This document shows positions 50,902 to 59,742 of a DNA stretch of 64,000 nt, in pieces. The DNA is from Chryseobacterium foetidum (GTDB lineage Bacteria > Bacteroidota > Bacteroidia > Flavobacteriales > Weeksellaceae), in contig NZ_JAMXIA010000001.1 of assembly GCF_025457425.1 (NCBI RefSeq), forward strand, positions 186,001 through 250,000, in the 5' to 3' direction. The notes beneath the pieces are model-generated. The model worked only from the letters and a program-made list of their open reading frames with translations, did not search any database and had not been told where the DNA came from. A program made the position numbers and the translations under genes. Position 1 is the first letter of the stretch. The number at the start of each line of letters is the position of its first letter.

Positions 50902-52598
50902 TTTTTATTATCGTCACATTAGTTGTGCTCATCATTTACTTTTTTATCAAAGCCAGTAATTTAAGTGCTGAAAATAAGAAAAGCAAAGATCATATTGTGA
51001 ATCTGACTCGTGATCTGAATGAAGCCAGAATCAATTCTACAAAATTTCAAAGTGAAAATGGAACTTTAAAATTTAAACTAAAAACTGTTGAAACTGAGCT
51101 ATCAAATTTTCGGATTAAAAATAGGGAATTGGAAGGGAAAGTCTTTGAATTGGGTAAATTTCAAAACATCATTGATGTAAAAGTTGAATGTGAATATTTG
51201 CTTAAAAAAGCTCAGAAAGACTACGAAAAATTAAGAGAAAGAGGAAATCTTGAATTGTCTGAAGCTCAGGAAAATGCCAGAGAATCCCGAAGAAATATCA
51301 GAGAATTGACAGAGAAAAAACAGCGGGAAATTGAGCTTTTGTATAAAAACGCAGTTAGAGAATCGAAAAGAATCATTAATAATGCCGAAAGTAAAGCAGA
51401 ATCAATTGGTGGAGATGCTTACAGAAGCCTAAGAGAAGCCAACGAAATTGCAGACAGAATTCAGGCGATGAAAAATGTCATCAAAGGATACGGAAATGAA
51501 TATCTGGTTCCAAGTTACACGCTTTTGGATCAGTTAGCTGAAGATTTTAGTCATAAAGATGCAGGCGAAAACCTAAAAAAGTTGCGTCAGAACAATAAGA
51601 TGATGATTATTAACCGCCAGGCAGGAATTTGTGAGTATGTAGATTATGAAAGGCAAAAAACTGCTGTGGACTTCGTCATTGATGCTTACAACGGAAAAGT
51701 GGATTCTATTTTATCAACGGTTCGCAAAGATAATTATGGAATTTTAAAACAGAAAATCGAGGATGCTTTTCAACTGGTAAATTTTAACGGAAAAGCGTTC
51801 AGAAATGCAAGAATTTCTGAAATTTATCATCAGGCGAGATTAGAAGAATTGAGATGGGCAGTTGTAGCTCAGGAACTGCGGGCAATGGAACTGGAGGAAC
51901 AAAGACAAATCCGTGAGCAGATTCGTGAAGAAGAAAAGGCAAGAAGAGAATTTGAAAAAGCCATTAAAGAGGCTGAAAAAGAAGAACAAATTCTAAAAAG
52001 ACTGATTGAAAAAGCTGAAGCTCAGGTTGCACGAGCTAATGAAGAACAAAAGTTTATTTTTCAACAAAAACTGGAGGAATTACAAGGTAAGCTCGAGCAG
52101 GCAGAGGAAAAAAATCAACGAGCTATCTCAATGGCACAACAGACAAAAACAGGAAATGTTTACATAATTTCCAACATTGGTTCATTTGGTGAGCATGTTT
52201 ATAAAATTGGGATGACCAGACGTTTAGAGCCTTTGGATCGCGTTCGTGAACTGGGCGACGCCAGTGTTCCATTTGAGTTTGATGTGCATGCGATGATATT
52301 TTCAGAGGATGCACCAGCTTTGGAGCGACAACTTCACAAGAAATTTCTCAAAAGCCAGCTTAATAAAATTAATTCGAGAAAAGAGTTTTTCAAGCTACAG
52401 CTTACAGATTTGAAAGATCATGTTGAAACCCTCGGAATTCAATGCAAATGGACACTTCTCGCGGAAGCAACCCAATATCGTGAAACTTTAAAACTTGAAG
52501 AAGAAATGAAAACAGATAAGACTTTGGAGGCAGAATGGGAGAGATATCAGGAAATAGCTGATCCGGTAAGTTATGAGGAAGTAATTGAGGAAATTTAG
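50895..52598 (+). CDS. membrane-anchored coiled-coil protein with DUF4041 and GIY-YIG (Mug113/T5orf172) domain
   Basis: A 567-residue protein. One N-terminal helix (EIFIIVTLVVLIIYFFIK, 2-19) would anchor it to the membrane. Long coiled coils (about 25-175 and 320-415, rich in Glu, Lys, Arg) frame a DUF4041 region (about 180-320: GYGNEYLVPSYTLLDQLAED). The C-terminal GIY-YIG-like nuclease fold (about 420-500) reads GNVYIISN, then HVYKIGMTRR and the candidate catalytic Glu477 in APALERQLHKKF. Such DUF4041-Mug113 proteins occur in phages and accessory regions, function unknown. A tRNA-Ser gene follows. A defence or DNA-processing role is inference. Confidence 0.85.
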   Translation: MEIFIIVTLVVLIIYFFIKASNLSAENKKSKDHIVNLTRDLNEARINSTKFQSENGTLKFKLKTVETELSNFRIKNRELEGKVFELGKFQNIIDVKVECEYLLKKAQKDYEKLRERGNLELSEAQENARESRRNIRELTEKKQREIELLYKNAVRESKRIINNAESKAESIGGDAYRSLREANEIADRIQAMKNVIKGYGNEYLVPSYTLLDQLAEDFSHKDAGENLKKLRQNNKMMIINRQAGICEYVDYERQKTAVDFVIDAYNGKVDSILSTVRKDNYGILKQKIEDAFQLVNFNGKAFRNARISEIYHQARLEELRWAVVAQELRAMELEEQRQIREQIREEEKARREFEKAIKEAEKEEQILKRLIEKAEAQVARANEEQKFIFQQKLEELQGKLEQAEEKNQRAISMAQQTKTGNVYIISNIGSFGEHVYKIGMTRRLEPLDRVRELGDASVPFEFDVHAMIFSEDAPALERQLHKKFLKSQLNKINSRKEFFKLQLTDLKDHVETLGIQCKWTLLAEATQYRETLKLEEEMKTDKTLEAEWERYQEIADPVSYEEVIEEI

Positions 52599-52662
52599 AT
52601 TATTTTAAATCACTCATAATCTTGAATTTAATTAAGTAAATGAAATAAAAATAAAATTTTTC

Positions 52663-52693
52663 TTTGCCGAAACAAAAAAACTTTCTATTTTTG
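52663..52693 (+). promoter_or_regulatory. promoter of tRNA-Ser
   Basis: -33 TTTG (52663-52666) and -7 TATTTTTG (52686-52693), 19 bases apart; the tRNA starts 34 bases later. Confidence 0.65.
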
Positions 52694-52727
52694 CACCACT
52701 TAAAACAACGACACAATCGGAGTTTAA

Positions 52728-52815
52728 GGAGAAATGGCAGAGTGGTCGATTGCGATAGTCTTGAAAACTATTGACTGTAACAGGTCCGGGGGTTCGAATC
52801 CCTCTTTCTCCGCCA
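52728..52815 (+). tRNA. tRNA-Ser (anticodon TGA)
   Basis: The 88-base sequence folds as a class II tRNA. Acceptor arms GGAGAAA and TTTCTCC pair perfectly. The anticodon loop CTTGAAAA gives TGA, which reads UCA and related serine codons. A long variable arm is present (ACTGTAACAGGTCC region), and the T arm has GGTTCGAATCC. The discriminator G and the CCA end are encoded. A terminator follows 22 bases downstream. Confidence 0.95.
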
Positions 52816-52836
52816 TTTGCGGAACCAAAATAAGCT

Positions 52837-52875
52837 AAAACGCTGTAAATATAATATTTATAGCGTTTTTTGTTT
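52837..52875 (+). terminator. intrinsic terminator after tRNA-Ser
   Basis: AAAACGCT with AGCGTTTT, and an inner AAATA/TATTT pair, then a T run. Confidence 0.85.
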
Positions 52876-53250
52876 TTCTGAAAGGATAAAAGCGACACAG
52901 AATCGGTCACTATTATATGACCTATTCATGACATTTCCTTAGATTTCAAATGGGTCACTAAAAATTGAGGTAAACCTGTATAATAGCTAGTTTAACAATT
53001 ATAAATCTCGCAAAAAGTGGTAACACAAAGTAAATTATTAAACGCTTAATGTTACCACACCATATCTATTCAACTTCAAATCTTTTATTTTGACAAAAGC
53101 TGTTTCAGAAAATTTTCACCGCATAAAATTTTTGAGTTCATTAGAAGTACGGTAATCGTACCGGAAAAAGATTCGTAAATTGCCATCTGATCTCAATAAA
53201 CCTGTATTTATTGAAATAACTTTTAGATAAAACTATTTGATTAAAAATTG
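52876..53250. other. 375-bp gap between tRNA-Ser and xdhC
   Basis: No gene is seen. It holds GTGGTAACA (53017-53025) with an exact inverted copy TGTTACCAC (53050-53058), 24 bases apart, and two GGTCAC words near 52910-52960. The first pair could be an operator for the molybdenum genes. No second copy of the tRNA 3' end is visible here. Confidence 0.4.
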
Positions 53251-54351
53251 ATGACAGAAATCGGAAATATAATAGCATCTTACGAAAAGGCAAACGCAGC
53301 AGGAAAAAAGACTGCTCTGGCAACTGTGGTGAAGGTCGAAGGTTCTTCATATAGACAAGCAGGAGCAAGAATGCTGGTCACTGAAGACGGGATTTTAACA
53401 GGTGCCATCAGCGGCGGCTGTCTGGAAGGTGATGCTTTGAGAAAAGCGCTGCTCGCTATAAATCAGAAACAAAATAAGCTGATTACATACGATACAAGCG
53501 ACGAAAGTATTCTGGAGTTCAGCGTTCAACTCGGCTGCAATGGAATTGTCCATATTTTATTTGAATATATTGATGCAGCTGATCCAAATAATCCGCTGGA
53601 AATCCTGAAGAAAGTTGAAGAAAACCGCACTGAATCAGTTGTTCTAACATTGTTTTCTTTGGAACGAAATGCAAAACAAATAGGAACGGTCAATGTTTTT
53701 CAGGAAGGCAAAAGTTTTGTTGATGACAGTTACTCGTTAAAGAACGAAGGTTTAAATGTTTTAAAAAGTAAATCTTCACAGATTAAAAATATTCAGATTG
53801 AAAACCAAGAGCAGACCGCATTGTTTCAGTACATCGCTCCACCCGTTTCGCTGATTATTGCAGGTGCCGGAAACGATGTTCAGCCTGTGGTTAAAATGGC
53901 TGATCTGTTGGGTTGGGAAGTGACTGTGGGAGAAGGCAGAGTAACTCACTCCACCCAAAAACGGTTTCCTGAAGCCAAAAATTTAATTGTTGGAAATGCT
54001 CAGGAGCTTATTCAAAATGTGAAAATTGACGACAGAACGTATTTTGTCCTGATGACTCACAATTATAAATACGACCTTGAAGTTTTAAAGTTTCTTTTAA
54101 ATACAACTTGTCCATACATTGGAATTTTGGGACCAAAAACAAAACTGCAGCGAATGTTTGATGATCTGAATGAACAAGGAATCATTCTTACTGATGAGGA
54201 TCACAAAAGAATCTACGGTCCGATTGGTCTGGATATTGGTGCAGAAACGTCGGAAGAAATTGCATTGTCCGTCATTTCTGAAATTAAAGCAGTAATGGAA
54301 AACCGAAAAGGAAATTCCCTTCGCTATAAAACGGATAAAATTCACGGGTAG
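53251..54351 (+). CDS. xdhC: XdhC/CoxI-family molybdenum cofactor chaperone
   Basis: A 366-residue cytosolic protein that carries mature molybdenum cofactor to xanthine dehydrogenase-type enzymes and takes part in sulfuration. The N-terminal XdhC domain shows TALATVVKVEGSSYRQAGAR, GAISGGCLEGDALRKA and TYDTSDE. The C-terminal Rossmann domain shows SLIIAGAGNDVQPVVKMADL, YFVLMTHNYKYDLEVLKFLL and PIGLDIGAETSEEIALSVIS. It begins the molybdenum gene run. In E. coli the related PaoD serves PaoABC, which fits the paoABC-like genes at the far end. The ATG at 53251 is used, since the preceding TTG is unlikely. Confidence 0.92.
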   Translation: MTEIGNIIASYEKANAAGKKTALATVVKVEGSSYRQAGARMLVTEDGILTGAISGGCLEGDALRKALLAINQKQNKLITYDTSDESILEFSVQLGCNGIVHILFEYIDAADPNNPLEILKKVEENRTESVVLTLFSLERNAKQIGTVNVFQEGKSFVDDSYSLKNEGLNVLKSKSSQIKNIQIENQEQTALFQYIAPPVSLIIAGAGNDVQPVVKMADLLGWEVTVGEGRVTHSTQKRFPEAKNLIVGNAQELIQNVKIDDRTYFVLMTHNYKYDLEVLKFLLNTTCPYIGILGPKTKLQRMFDDLNEQGIILTDEDHKRIYGPIGLDIGAETSEEIALSVISEIKAVMENRKGNSLRYKTDKIHG

Positions 54352-54375
54352 TTCTGCTGCCCAAAACAAATTAAA

Positions 54376-55356
54376 ATGATTACAGATACTTTCGGAAGAG
54401 TGCATGATTATCTCAGGATTTCCCTGACGGATAATTGCAACCTGCGTTGTTTTTACTGCATGCCGGAAGAGAAACATGCCTTTGCTCCGGCGGCAAAACT
54501 GATGCAGGTGAATGAAATTGAAACCATTGCAAAACTTTTTGTAGAAAATGGAGTAAAGAAAATCAGACTGACAGGCGGCGAACCTTTGGTGCGAAAAGAT
54601 GCCCCGAAAATTTTAAAATCATTAGGCAAATTAGATATTGAACTTGCCATCACAACCAACGGAATTCGCGTCGACGAAATGTTGAACGAATTATTGGAAG
54701 CCAATATCAAAGCCATCAACATCAGTCTTGATACGTTACAACCTGACAAATTTCTAAAAATTACACGACGCGATTTATTTCAACGCGTCAGAAACAATAT
54801 CGAATTATTGTTGAAACATAATATTCGCGTCAAGATAAATGTAGTTGTCATGAAAGGTCTGAATGATGACGAAATTCTTGATTTTATTTCTTTGACCAAA
54901 CACAACAATATCGAAGTCCGTTTCATTGAATTTATGCCTTTCAGCGGAAATCAGTGGACGAGCAATCAGGTTTTTACTTTGCATGAAATTTTAGTGAAAG
55001 TCAGTTCGAAATATGATGTCATTCCGGTTGAGCCTGAGCCGAATGACACATCCAGCCGATATATTATTGATGGTCACGTTGGTTCATTTGCTGTGATCAG
55101 TACGATGAGTCAGCCGTTTTGTGATACCTGCAACAGAATGAGGCTAACCGCCGACGGGAAATTAAAAAACTGCCTTTTCAGCAAAGATGAAACCGATTTA
55201 TTGGGAGCATTAAGAAACGGTCAGGATATTTTACCCTTGATTGAGCAGACAATGAAAGCCAAAGCCAAAGCTTTGGGCGGACAGTTCAGCGGTGTATTTG
55301 AAAACATCGATGCATCAAAATTAGAAAACAGAAGTATGATTACAATTGGCGGTTAA
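54376..55356 (+). CDS. moaA: GTP 3',8-cyclase
   Basis: Radical SAM enzyme that starts molybdenum cofactor synthesis by rearranging GTP. The 326-residue protein has the N-terminal [4Fe-4S] motif CNLRCFYC, the GGEP motif in IRLTGGEPLVRKDAP, and the C-terminal cluster CDTCNRMRLTADGKLKNC that binds GTP. The stop shares a base with the next start (TAATG), so the pair is translationally coupled. Confidence 0.96.
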   Translation: MITDTFGRVHDYLRISLTDNCNLRCFYCMPEEKHAFAPAAKLMQVNEIETIAKLFVENGVKKIRLTGGEPLVRKDAPKILKSLGKLDIELAITTNGIRVDEMLNELLEANIKAINISLDTLQPDKFLKITRRDLFQRVRNNIELLLKHNIRVKINVVVMKGLNDDEILDFISLTKHNNIEVRFIEFMPFSGNQWTSNQVFTLHEILVKVSSKYDVIPVEPEPNDTSSRYIIDGHVGSFAVISTMSQPFCDTCNRMRLTADGKLKNCLFSKDETDLLGALRNGQDILPLIEQTMKAKAKALGGQFSGVFENIDASKLENRSMITIGG

Positions 55357-55937
55357 TGGAAACAGGAATATTGATTTTAGCCGCAGGAAATTCCTCCAGA
55401 CTCGGCGAACCAAAGCAGCTGTTAAACTTCAAAGGAAAAAGTCTTTTGCGACACGTTACTGACGAGTCACTCAAAACAACAGATTCTGTTGTGGTGGTAA
55501 CAGGATCAACACATTCTGAGATTTCACAGGAAATCGCAAATTTGAAGGTTAAAATTATTGAAAATGTAAACTGGAACGAAGGCATGGGTTCTTCAATCCA
55601 CATTGGGTTTAAAGAACTTTTGAATTCATTTCCAACCATTGAAAACTGCATTATTTCGGTTTGCGATCAGCCATTTATTGATGCTGAAGTTTTTTCTGAT
55701 TTAATTCAAATGCAGAAATATTCTCAAAAAGGAATTGTTGCATCAAAATACGCAGATACTTTAGGCACACCAGTTTTATTTACCAAAAAATATTTTGAAG
55801 ATCTATCCAATCTTTCCGGACAGGAAGGGGCCAAAAAGTTAGTTCAAAAATTTAAAGATGATACCGCTGAAATCAATTTTGAAAAAGGCGCGATAGATAT
55901 TGATACCCAAAACGATTACCAACAACTGATTCAATGA
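55356..55937 (+). CDS. mocA: MocA-like molybdenum cofactor nucleotidyltransferase
   Basis: A 193-residue NTP-transferase. The N-terminal loop is LILAAGNSSRLGEPKQLLNF, closer to MocA (CTP-using, AAG..SSR.G..K.LL) than to MobA (GTP-using, AGG.S.RMG.DK). DVVVVTGSTHS-type and ISVCDQPFID blocks follow. MocA makes the cytosine dinucleotide form used by PaoABC and xanthine dehydrogenases, which fits the genes around it. The choice of CTP is inference from motif and context. Coupled to moaA and overlapping moeA by 4 bases. Confidence 0.8.
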   Translation: METGILILAAGNSSRLGEPKQLLNFKGKSLLRHVTDESLKTTDSVVVVTGSTHSEISQEIANLKVKIIENVNWNEGMGSSIHIGFKELLNSFPTIENCIISVCDQPFIDAEVFSDLIQMQKYSQKGIVASKYADTLGTPVLFTKKYFEDLSNLSGQEGAKKLVQKFKDDTAEINFEKGAIDIDTQNDYQQLIQ

Positions 55938-57115
55938 AAATGATTTCCGTCAACGAAGCCAAACAAATCATTCTGCAATCCGCTTTAACCCAAAAAAGCA
56001 GTATCATTCCGCTTTCTGAAGCTTTTGGATTGGTGACTTCCGAAGATGTAATTGCTTCAACCGATATTCCCAATTTCTCACAGTCATCGATGGATGGTTA
56101 TGCCTTAAGATTTTTAGATAAAGATCTGTCAATTGCTGTGATTGGTGAAATGGCTGCGGGAGCGTCAAAACAATTAATGATTGAAAGTGGTGAAGCTACA
56201 AGAATTTTTACCGGAGCGCCACTGCCTGAAAATGCAGATACGGTTGTGATGCAGGAAAAAATTCGTTTTGACAATGAAAAACTTATTATTGAAGATGAAA
56301 ATTTATCTGAAGGACTCAACGTGCGTCCAAAAGGTGCCGAAGTAAAAAAAGGTGAAGTCGCCATGAGGGAAGGCACTCATATTACGGCTGCTGCGATCGG
56401 ATTTCTCGCCGGAATCGGTTGTGCGGAAGTTTCAGTTTACACGCCACCCAAAGTTGCGGTTATACTTACGGGAAATGAATTGCAGGATCCCGGAAACCCA
56501 TTGGAATTCGGTCAGGTTTACGAAGCCAATTCTTTTCAGTTAAAGGCTGTTTTAAATCAAACTGGAATTCACAATATTGAAGTCTTCAAAGCCGAAGACG
56601 ATCCCAAAGAACTGCACAAAGTCCTTGAAAACGCAATCGAACACAATGATATAGTTTTGCTGAATGGCGGCGTAAGTGTGGGAGATTATGATTTTGTCAC
56701 TGAGGTTGCCAATACCTGTGGCGTGGAAGAAAAATTTCATAAGATCAAACAAAAACCAGGCAAGCCTCTCTTCTTCGGGACAAAAGAAAATACACTCGTC
56801 TTCGGGCTTCCCGGAAATCCTTCTTCATCACTAACCTGTTTTTACGAATATGTTTTACCGGCACTTGAAAAAGTGATGGGACTGCCTTCGGGCATTGTTG
56901 AAACAACTGCAACCGTAACCCATGATTATCCGAAACCAGCTGGGCTGACGCATTTCCTGAAAGCATTTTACAACAATGGAAAAGTAACCCCGCTTCACGC
57001 TCAGGAATCATTCAGACTGCATTCTTTTGCACAGGCAAACTGTTTCATTGTTTTGCCAGAAGAATCATTGGGTTGCAGGGAAAATGATCAGGTGACTGTC
57101 CATCTTTTGCCATAA
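55934..57115 (+). CDS. moeA: molybdopterin molybdotransferase
   Basis: A 393-residue cytosolic enzyme that inserts molybdate into adenylated molybdopterin. The N-terminal MoeA region has PNFSQSSMDGYALRF and the GATRIFTGAPLPENADTVVM block. The MPT-binding domain shows VAVILTGNELQDPGNPLEFG, NGGVSVGDYDFVTEVA and VFGLPGNPSSSLTCFYEYV. Overlaps the previous gene (ATGA). Confidence 0.95.
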   Translation: MKMISVNEAKQIILQSALTQKSSIIPLSEAFGLVTSEDVIASTDIPNFSQSSMDGYALRFLDKDLSIAVIGEMAAGASKQLMIESGEATRIFTGAPLPENADTVVMQEKIRFDNEKLIIEDENLSEGLNVRPKGAEVKKGEVAMREGTHITAAAIGFLAGIGCAEVSVYTPPKVAVILTGNELQDPGNPLEFGQVYEANSFQLKAVLNQTGIHNIEVFKAEDDPKELHKVLENAIEHNDIVLLNGGVSVGDYDFVTEVANTCGVEEKFHKIKQKPGKPLFFGTKENTLVFGLPGNPSSSLTCFYEYVLPALEKVMGLPSGIVETTATVTHDYPKPAGLTHFLKAFYNNGKVTPLHAQESFRLHSFAQANCFIVLPEESLGCRENDQVTVHLLP

Positions 57116-57155
57116 AATTTAATTTAAAAATTATAAAACTCAACGCATTGCGCCT

Positions 57156-57890
57156 ATGTCTGTAGAAATATTTTATGTTATTCTTTTTTTTGTTGCTTTT
57201 CTGTACGCAGCTGTTGGTCACGGTGGTGCCAGCGGATATTTAGCACTCATGGCTTTGTATGGAGTGGTTCCGGAAGAGATGAAACCGACCGCTTTGGTGC
57301 TCAATCTTTTTGTCTCTCTAACTTCATTCATCCAATACTATCGTGGTGGATATTTTTCCAAAAAACTTTTTATTCCGATTGCGGCAGCCTCGATTCCTTT
57401 GGCATTTATCGGTGGAATGATTACCGTTGAAGAAAATATTTACAAACGGATTTTGGGAATTTTACTTTTGTTTCCGGTCATCCGTTTTTTCTTTTTTAAA
57501 AATGTGGACGACAGTGAATTGAAACCTCATAACACAACAATTGCAGTCGTAACCGGCGGAGTTGTAGGCTTACTTTCAGGCATGATCGGCATTGGAGGTG
57601 GCATTATTCTTTCCCCAATTTTACTGTTGTTACATTGGACCAATCAGAAACAGACTGCAGCCATCAGTGCAGCATTTATTTTCGTAAACTCTGTCGCAGG
57701 CCTCGGCGGAATGGTCACTCAGGGAATTTCTTTCACAGGAGATATGGTGATGTATATTGTTGTGGCTTTCACAGGAGGGTTGTTAGGAGCTTATTTAGGT
57801 TCAAAAAAATTCAATCAGAATGTATTAAAGTATGTTTTGGCCACGGTTTTACTGATGGCATCTTATAAATTATTACTTACAAAAGCTTAA
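57156..57890 (+). CDS. TSUP family (TauE/SafE) membrane transporter
   Basis: A 244-residue inner-membrane protein with 7-8 helices in two halves. AAVGHGGASGYLALMALYG in the first half and GMIGIGGGIILSPILLLLHW in the second are the repeated TSUP glycine motifs. Family members export or import sulfite, sulfonates or other small anions. Placed within the molybdenum genes; it may handle a sulfur compound or oxyanion used by the pathway, which is inference. The following gene starts 1 base after its stop. Confidence 0.88.
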   Translation: MSVEIFYVILFFVAFLYAAVGHGGASGYLALMALYGVVPEEMKPTALVLNLFVSLTSFIQYYRGGYFSKKLFIPIAAASIPLAFIGGMITVEENIYKRILGILLLFPVIRFFFFKNVDDSELKPHNTTIAVVTGGVVGLLSGMIGIGGGIILSPILLLLHWTNQKQTAAISAAFIFVNSVAGLGGMVTQGISFTGDMVMYIVVAFTGGLLGAYLGSKKFNQNVLKYVLATVLLMASYKLLLTKA

Positions 57891-57891
57891 T

Positions 57892-58389
57892 ATGAAAATT
57901 CTTTCATTTCTTATCCTGTTTTTAGGTTTAACATTAAACGCGCAGGCTACCAAATCGATTTCTGTAACCGGAGATATTTTAAAACCGATAATAATCAATT
58001 TTAATGATTTGAAAAGTTATCAGCAACATTCGGTCGACAGTCTTGCGATTTACAATCATAAAATGGATTACAAAAGCACTTTGAAAAAATTAAAAGGTGT
58101 TCAGCTTAAAGACGTTTTGTCGAAAGTTGATTTTAAAACTGATTCTCCAAAATTATTGAGTGAATTTTATTTGGTTTTCATCGCAAATGACGGTTACAAA
58201 GTGGTTTTCTCATGGAACGAAATTTTCAACAGCAACAACGGAGATCATGCGTTTATCGTAACCGAAATGAACGGTTCTGATGCTTCGGATTTAAAAGAAA
58301 ATATTATGATGGTAACGGCTACAGATAAAGCCACTGGTAGAAGATACGTGAAGAATTTGTCAAAAATTGTAATTCAACAGGTCAAATAA
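57892..58389 (+). CDS. exported SUOX-fold-like (molybdopterin-binding-like) small protein
   Basis: A 165-residue exported protein (signal ILSFLILFLGLTLNAQ). The mature part SISVTGDILKPIIINFNDLK, GVQLKDVLSKVDFK, FIANDGYKVVFSWNEIF and NIMMVTATDKATGRRYVKNL resembles the oxidoreductase molybdopterin-binding (sulfite-oxidase) fold in miniature, but lacks a clear cofactor-coordinating Cys. It may be a degenerate binding protein. Between the TSUP transporter and moaD, with 2-base spacing on both sides. Confidence 0.6.
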   Translation: MKILSFLILFLGLTLNAQATKSISVTGDILKPIIINFNDLKSYQQHSVDSLAIYNHKMDYKSTLKKLKGVQLKDVLSKVDFKTDSPKLLSEFYLVFIANDGYKVVFSWNEIFNSNNGDHAFIVTEMNGSDASDLKENIMMVTATDKATGRRYVKNLSKIVIQQVK

Positions 58390-58391
58390 TA

Positions 58392-58619
58392 ATGGAAATA
58401 AAAATCATATCTTTTGGACAGATTGCAGAGATCACAGGAAAAGAATTCGTGACAGAAGCGACAGATCTTGATTCACTGAAACTTCATTTAATTCAGAAAT
58501 TTCCCGAACTTTCGGATAAGAAATTTGCATTTGCAGTCAATAGAAAACTGGTGCAGGAAAATGTAATCTTAAATCAAAATGATGTTGTGGCTCTGATGCC
58601 GCCTTATTCAGGAGGATAA
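58392..58619 (+). CDS. moaD: molybdopterin synthase sulfur carrier subunit
   Basis: A 75-residue ubiquitin-fold protein that carries the thiocarboxylate used to make molybdopterin. IKIISFGQIAEITGKEF begins the fold and the chain ends VVALMPPYSGG, with the required Gly-Gly. The moeB gene starts 1 base later. Confidence 0.92.
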   Translation: MEIKIISFGQIAEITGKEFVTEATDLDSLKLHLIQKFPELSDKKFAFAVNRKLVQENVILNQNDVVALMPPYSGG

Positions 58620-58620
58620 T

Positions 58621-59742
58621 ATGGAAAATTACAATGAAAGATACGCCCGACATTACGCTTTGTCTGACTTTGGTTTTGAAGGTCAGCAGAAACTTCTGCA
58701 GGCAAAAGTCTTGGTGATTGGTGCCGGCGGTCTTGGATGTCCGGTTTTGCAATATCTGGTTGCGGCTGGAATCGGAACGGTAGGAATTGTCGATCACGAT
58801 CAGATTTCACTGAGCAATCTCCAAAGACAAACGCTTTATTCCACTGAAGATGTCGGTAAGATGAAATCTGAGGTCTCTTCTTTAAAACTTAAAAAATTAA
58901 ATCCTGAAATAAACATTGAATCGCATCAGGTTGAGCTGACTTCAAAAAATGCATGGAATATCATTTCAGAATATGATGTCATTGTCGACTGTACCGATAA
59001 TTTTGCAACACGGTATTTGATTAATGATGCCTGTGTACTTTTAAATAAACCTTTGATTTTCGGCGCAATTTATAAATATGAAGGTCAGGTTGCGGTATTT
59101 AATTTAAATTTAAAAAATAATAAATCAGTCAGTTACCGAAATCTTTTTCCCAATCCACCGAAGCCTGAAGATGTGCAGAATTGTAATGAAGTCGGCGTTT
59201 TAGGAGTGCTTTCAGGAATGATTGGAATGATGCAGGCGAATGAAGTGATTAAATTAATTTCAGGTGTAGGTGAAGTTTTGGATGGAAAATTACTGACATT
59301 CAATATGCTCAATTACGAAACTTTTATCATGGATATTTCAGGTGAAAATTCAACCGAAAATTTTATTCCTGAAAACAGAAAAGCTTTTGAAGAAACGGAC
59401 TATGAGTTTCTCTGTGGAATTTCTAAAATTAATATTAAAGATTTAAATCCTGATGATTTCCTTGAGCAAATATCAAACGAAAACGTATTGACAATCGACG
59501 TGAGAGAAATTAACGAACTTCCGAAAGCTGAGTTTAAACATATTCAAATCCCTCTTTCAGAATTCAATGAAAGGTTGACAGAAATTAAAAACGAAAATAT
59601 AATTCTGTTTTGTCAGAGCGGAAAGAGAAGTCTGAAAGCAGCGGAAATTTTAATGAAACATTTCGGAACTCAGAAAAAAATTAGCCATCTTAAAGGTGGA
59701 ATCACAGCATTACAGCAAAGAAAAAATGAGCAGAACAGTTAA
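58621..59742 (+). CDS. moeB: MoeB/ThiF-type adenylyltransferase with C-terminal rhodanese domain
   Basis: A 373-residue cytosolic enzyme that adenylates the C-terminus of MoaD and, through its rhodanese part, supplies sulfur. The Rossmann motif is VLVIGAGGLGCPVLQYLVAA; LSNLQRQTLYSTEDVG and IVDCTDNFATRYLINDAC are typical E1-like blocks. The rhodanese domain (about 275-370) has ILFCQSGKRSLKAAEIL with the active-site Cys. The zinc Cys pairs of E. coli MoeB are partly missing. It overlaps moaE by 17 bases. Confidence 0.92.
   Translation: MENYNERYARHYALSDFGFEGQQKLLQAKVLVIGAGGLGCPVLQYLVAAGIGTVGIVDHDQISLSNLQRQTLYSTEDVGKMKSEVSSLKLKKLNPEINIESHQVELTSKNAWNIISEYDVIVDCTDNFATRYLINDACVLLNKPLIFGAIYKYEGQVAVFNLNLKNNKSVSYRNLFPNPPKPEDVQNCNEVGVLGVLSGMIGMMQANEVIKLISGVGEVLDGKLLTFNMLNYETFIMDISGENSTENFIPENRKAFEETDYEFLCGISKINIKDLNPDDFLEQISNENVLTIDVREINELPKAEFKHIQIPLSEFNERLTEIKNENIILFCQSGKRSLKAAEILMKHFGTQKKISHLKGGITALQQRKNEQNS

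Noticed and set aside
52728..53250. Integration site (att) at tRNA-Ser with an inserted island
   Set aside because: No second copy of the tRNA 3' end and no integrase gene were found within the window.
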